From contig VXAZ01000587.1 of the NCBI GenBank assembly GCA_013399875.1, positions 666,617 to 730,616 of the forward strand: a stretch of 64,000 bases of DNA, read 5' to 3'. The stretch comes from Gymnorhina tibicen (lineage: Eukaryota; Chordata; Aves; Passeriformes; Artamidae). Position 1 is the stretch's first letter. Each line of letters begins with the position of its first letter. The notes under the pieces are model-generated. The model worked only from the letters and a program-made list of their open reading frames with translations. It was not told where the DNA came from and did not search any database. The position numbers and the translations under genes were made by a program. Shown piece by piece: positions 62,936 to 64,000 of the stretch.

Positions 62936-64000
62936 CCATAAGTACTTTCAGAACAGTCATTAAAAATACTTTTCTGCCAAAGCAGTGTGTTATTAGCAGT
63001 CTTATTAGTTTGGAAGTGATACTTTTTTCACTGGGACAACTGTATTTTCAAAAATAGTGCTTGGACTTGCCCTTCCCACCTCTTCCACTCCCATGCTGCT
63101 AAGCCAGTATGGGATCTTATTTAAGTAGAGTAAGTTTTGGGGACTTGGAGATTGAGGTATTTTATGGGAAGGCAGTCTCTGGATGGATTGTGGATGTGAC
63201 AGAGCAAAGGCGTGGACTGAGAAGTGTGTAGTAGGTGTGGGACTACTTGCCATGGTACTTCCAGAGCTCCCATTTAACTGTTTTGGCTCATGTGGCTGTT
63301 CTGGAGGTAGTAGCAAGGATAGAAGACTGTCCTCAGTAAACCTTTAGGATTTCCTTTTTCTACAATAAGAGCATGCAGTCATACAGGTTATGTGTTACCT
63401 TTAAGATTATTTCTTAGGCATATGGAAGGAAAAATGTCTGGAGTCCTTGTCTGCTTTAGAAAGAATCTTCTTAAGATTTGGTACTCCACGAGGTAGTAAT
63501 GTGAGACTCATATAATTCATACAAAAAAGATTATATTCATCTGAAAGGAGGTTATAATGGAATATAGAATTTGAGGGGTCTTTGGATCTGCAGTTGTGTT
63601 TTTGAATGGAGCATTTTTCATTGTTTAAGTGGAAGATGCAGCTATGTTGTACAAAACCAAAAATGTGAGCAAAACTATCTTAAACTAAGGATACCTTCAG
63701 GATTGGGGGAGATACTTTTGTTCGAAAGCACAGTTTAAAGCTTATTTCTAAGCAGTTTTTAACGCATTCTTCATTACAACATTTAATCATAATCTTAACA
63801 CTTTAAAGCATGTTCAAGTTGTGCGGATAGAATGTGTGGGGAGGGTTCTTCTGTGCATCATCTCTTAGCAGTAAAACTATGGTTTAGTGCTGAAAAGTCG
63901 TTTTTATAATTGCCTAGAAACACGGTCAGTTTTGTAGAGCAGGCCAGGCATTACTACATCTTCCATATGTTGGTTTCACTTCGGAAAGCCTACACAACTG

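Larger units (their letters stand above)
55315..64000 (+). other. SECISBP2L intron 1 (partial)
   Basis: At least 8.7 kb of AT-rich sequence with a gap at 55366, a SINE at 62.1 kb, a CR1 fragment at 62.8 kb and an AT microsatellite. I looked for the expected second exon (NVKLSAEVEPF-like) on the plus strand and did not see it. Confidence 0.6.

Noticed and set aside
62581..63057. 158-codon plus-strand ORF, checked as a SECISBP2L exon
   Set aside because: It runs through a CR1 tail and an AT microsatellite (YIYLYIYIYI) and does not resemble SECISBP2L.

Overview
The window is vertebrate nuclear DNA, almost certainly from a bird and probably a passerine. Genes are split into short exons with GT-AG introns, most of the sequence is AT-rich intron, and promoters sit in dense CpG islands. 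The interspersed repeats are avian CR1 LINE tails. One copy near 62.1 kb looks like the tRNA-Ile-headed, CR1-tailed SINE family known from passerines. The gene order is a divergent GALK2/COPS2 pair followed by SECISBP2L in the same direction as COPS2, which matches the human 15q21 order. No bacterial, phage or CRISPR material is visible.

Layout: (1) 1-25,382, minus strand: the first six coding exons of GALK2 (N-acetylgalactosamine kinase, GHMP family), covering residues 1-201. The remaining exons lie beyond the left edge. (2) 24.3-25.7 kb: the shared GALK2/COPS2 CpG-island promoter. It is disrupted by three single-N gaps and a tandem near-duplication that looks like an assembly artefact. (3) 25.5-48.6 kb, plus strand: COPS2 (COP9 signalosome subunit 2). 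Exons 2-13 are all present and give 425 residues. Exon 1, expected to encode about 18 residues, is not in the sequence and probably lies in a gap. Intron 1 holds a CR1 copy and a second CpG island (26.8-27.3 kb) with no assignable gene. Intron 7 starts with GC instead of GT. (4) 48.6-54.8 kb: intergenic, with no recognisable gene. (5) 54.8-64.0 kb, plus strand: a CpG island with a probable first coding exon of SECISBP2L, preceded by a 12-codon upstream ORF and followed by at least 8.6 kb of intron containing a SINE, a CR1 fragment and an AT microsatellite.

The three genes are not in one pathway. GALK2 salvages GalNAc in the cytosol. COPS2 is a scaffold of the complex that removes NEDD8 from cullin ligases. 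SECISBP2L is a relative of the SECIS-binding factor of selenoprotein synthesis. The GALK2/COPS2 link is the shared promoter. I found no convincing new biological system. The most useful observations are the damaged promoter assembly with the missing COPS2 exon, the GC-AG intron, the unexplained intronic CpG island, and a few unassigned structures such as a 30-bp palindrome and a 45-bp in-frame repeat.
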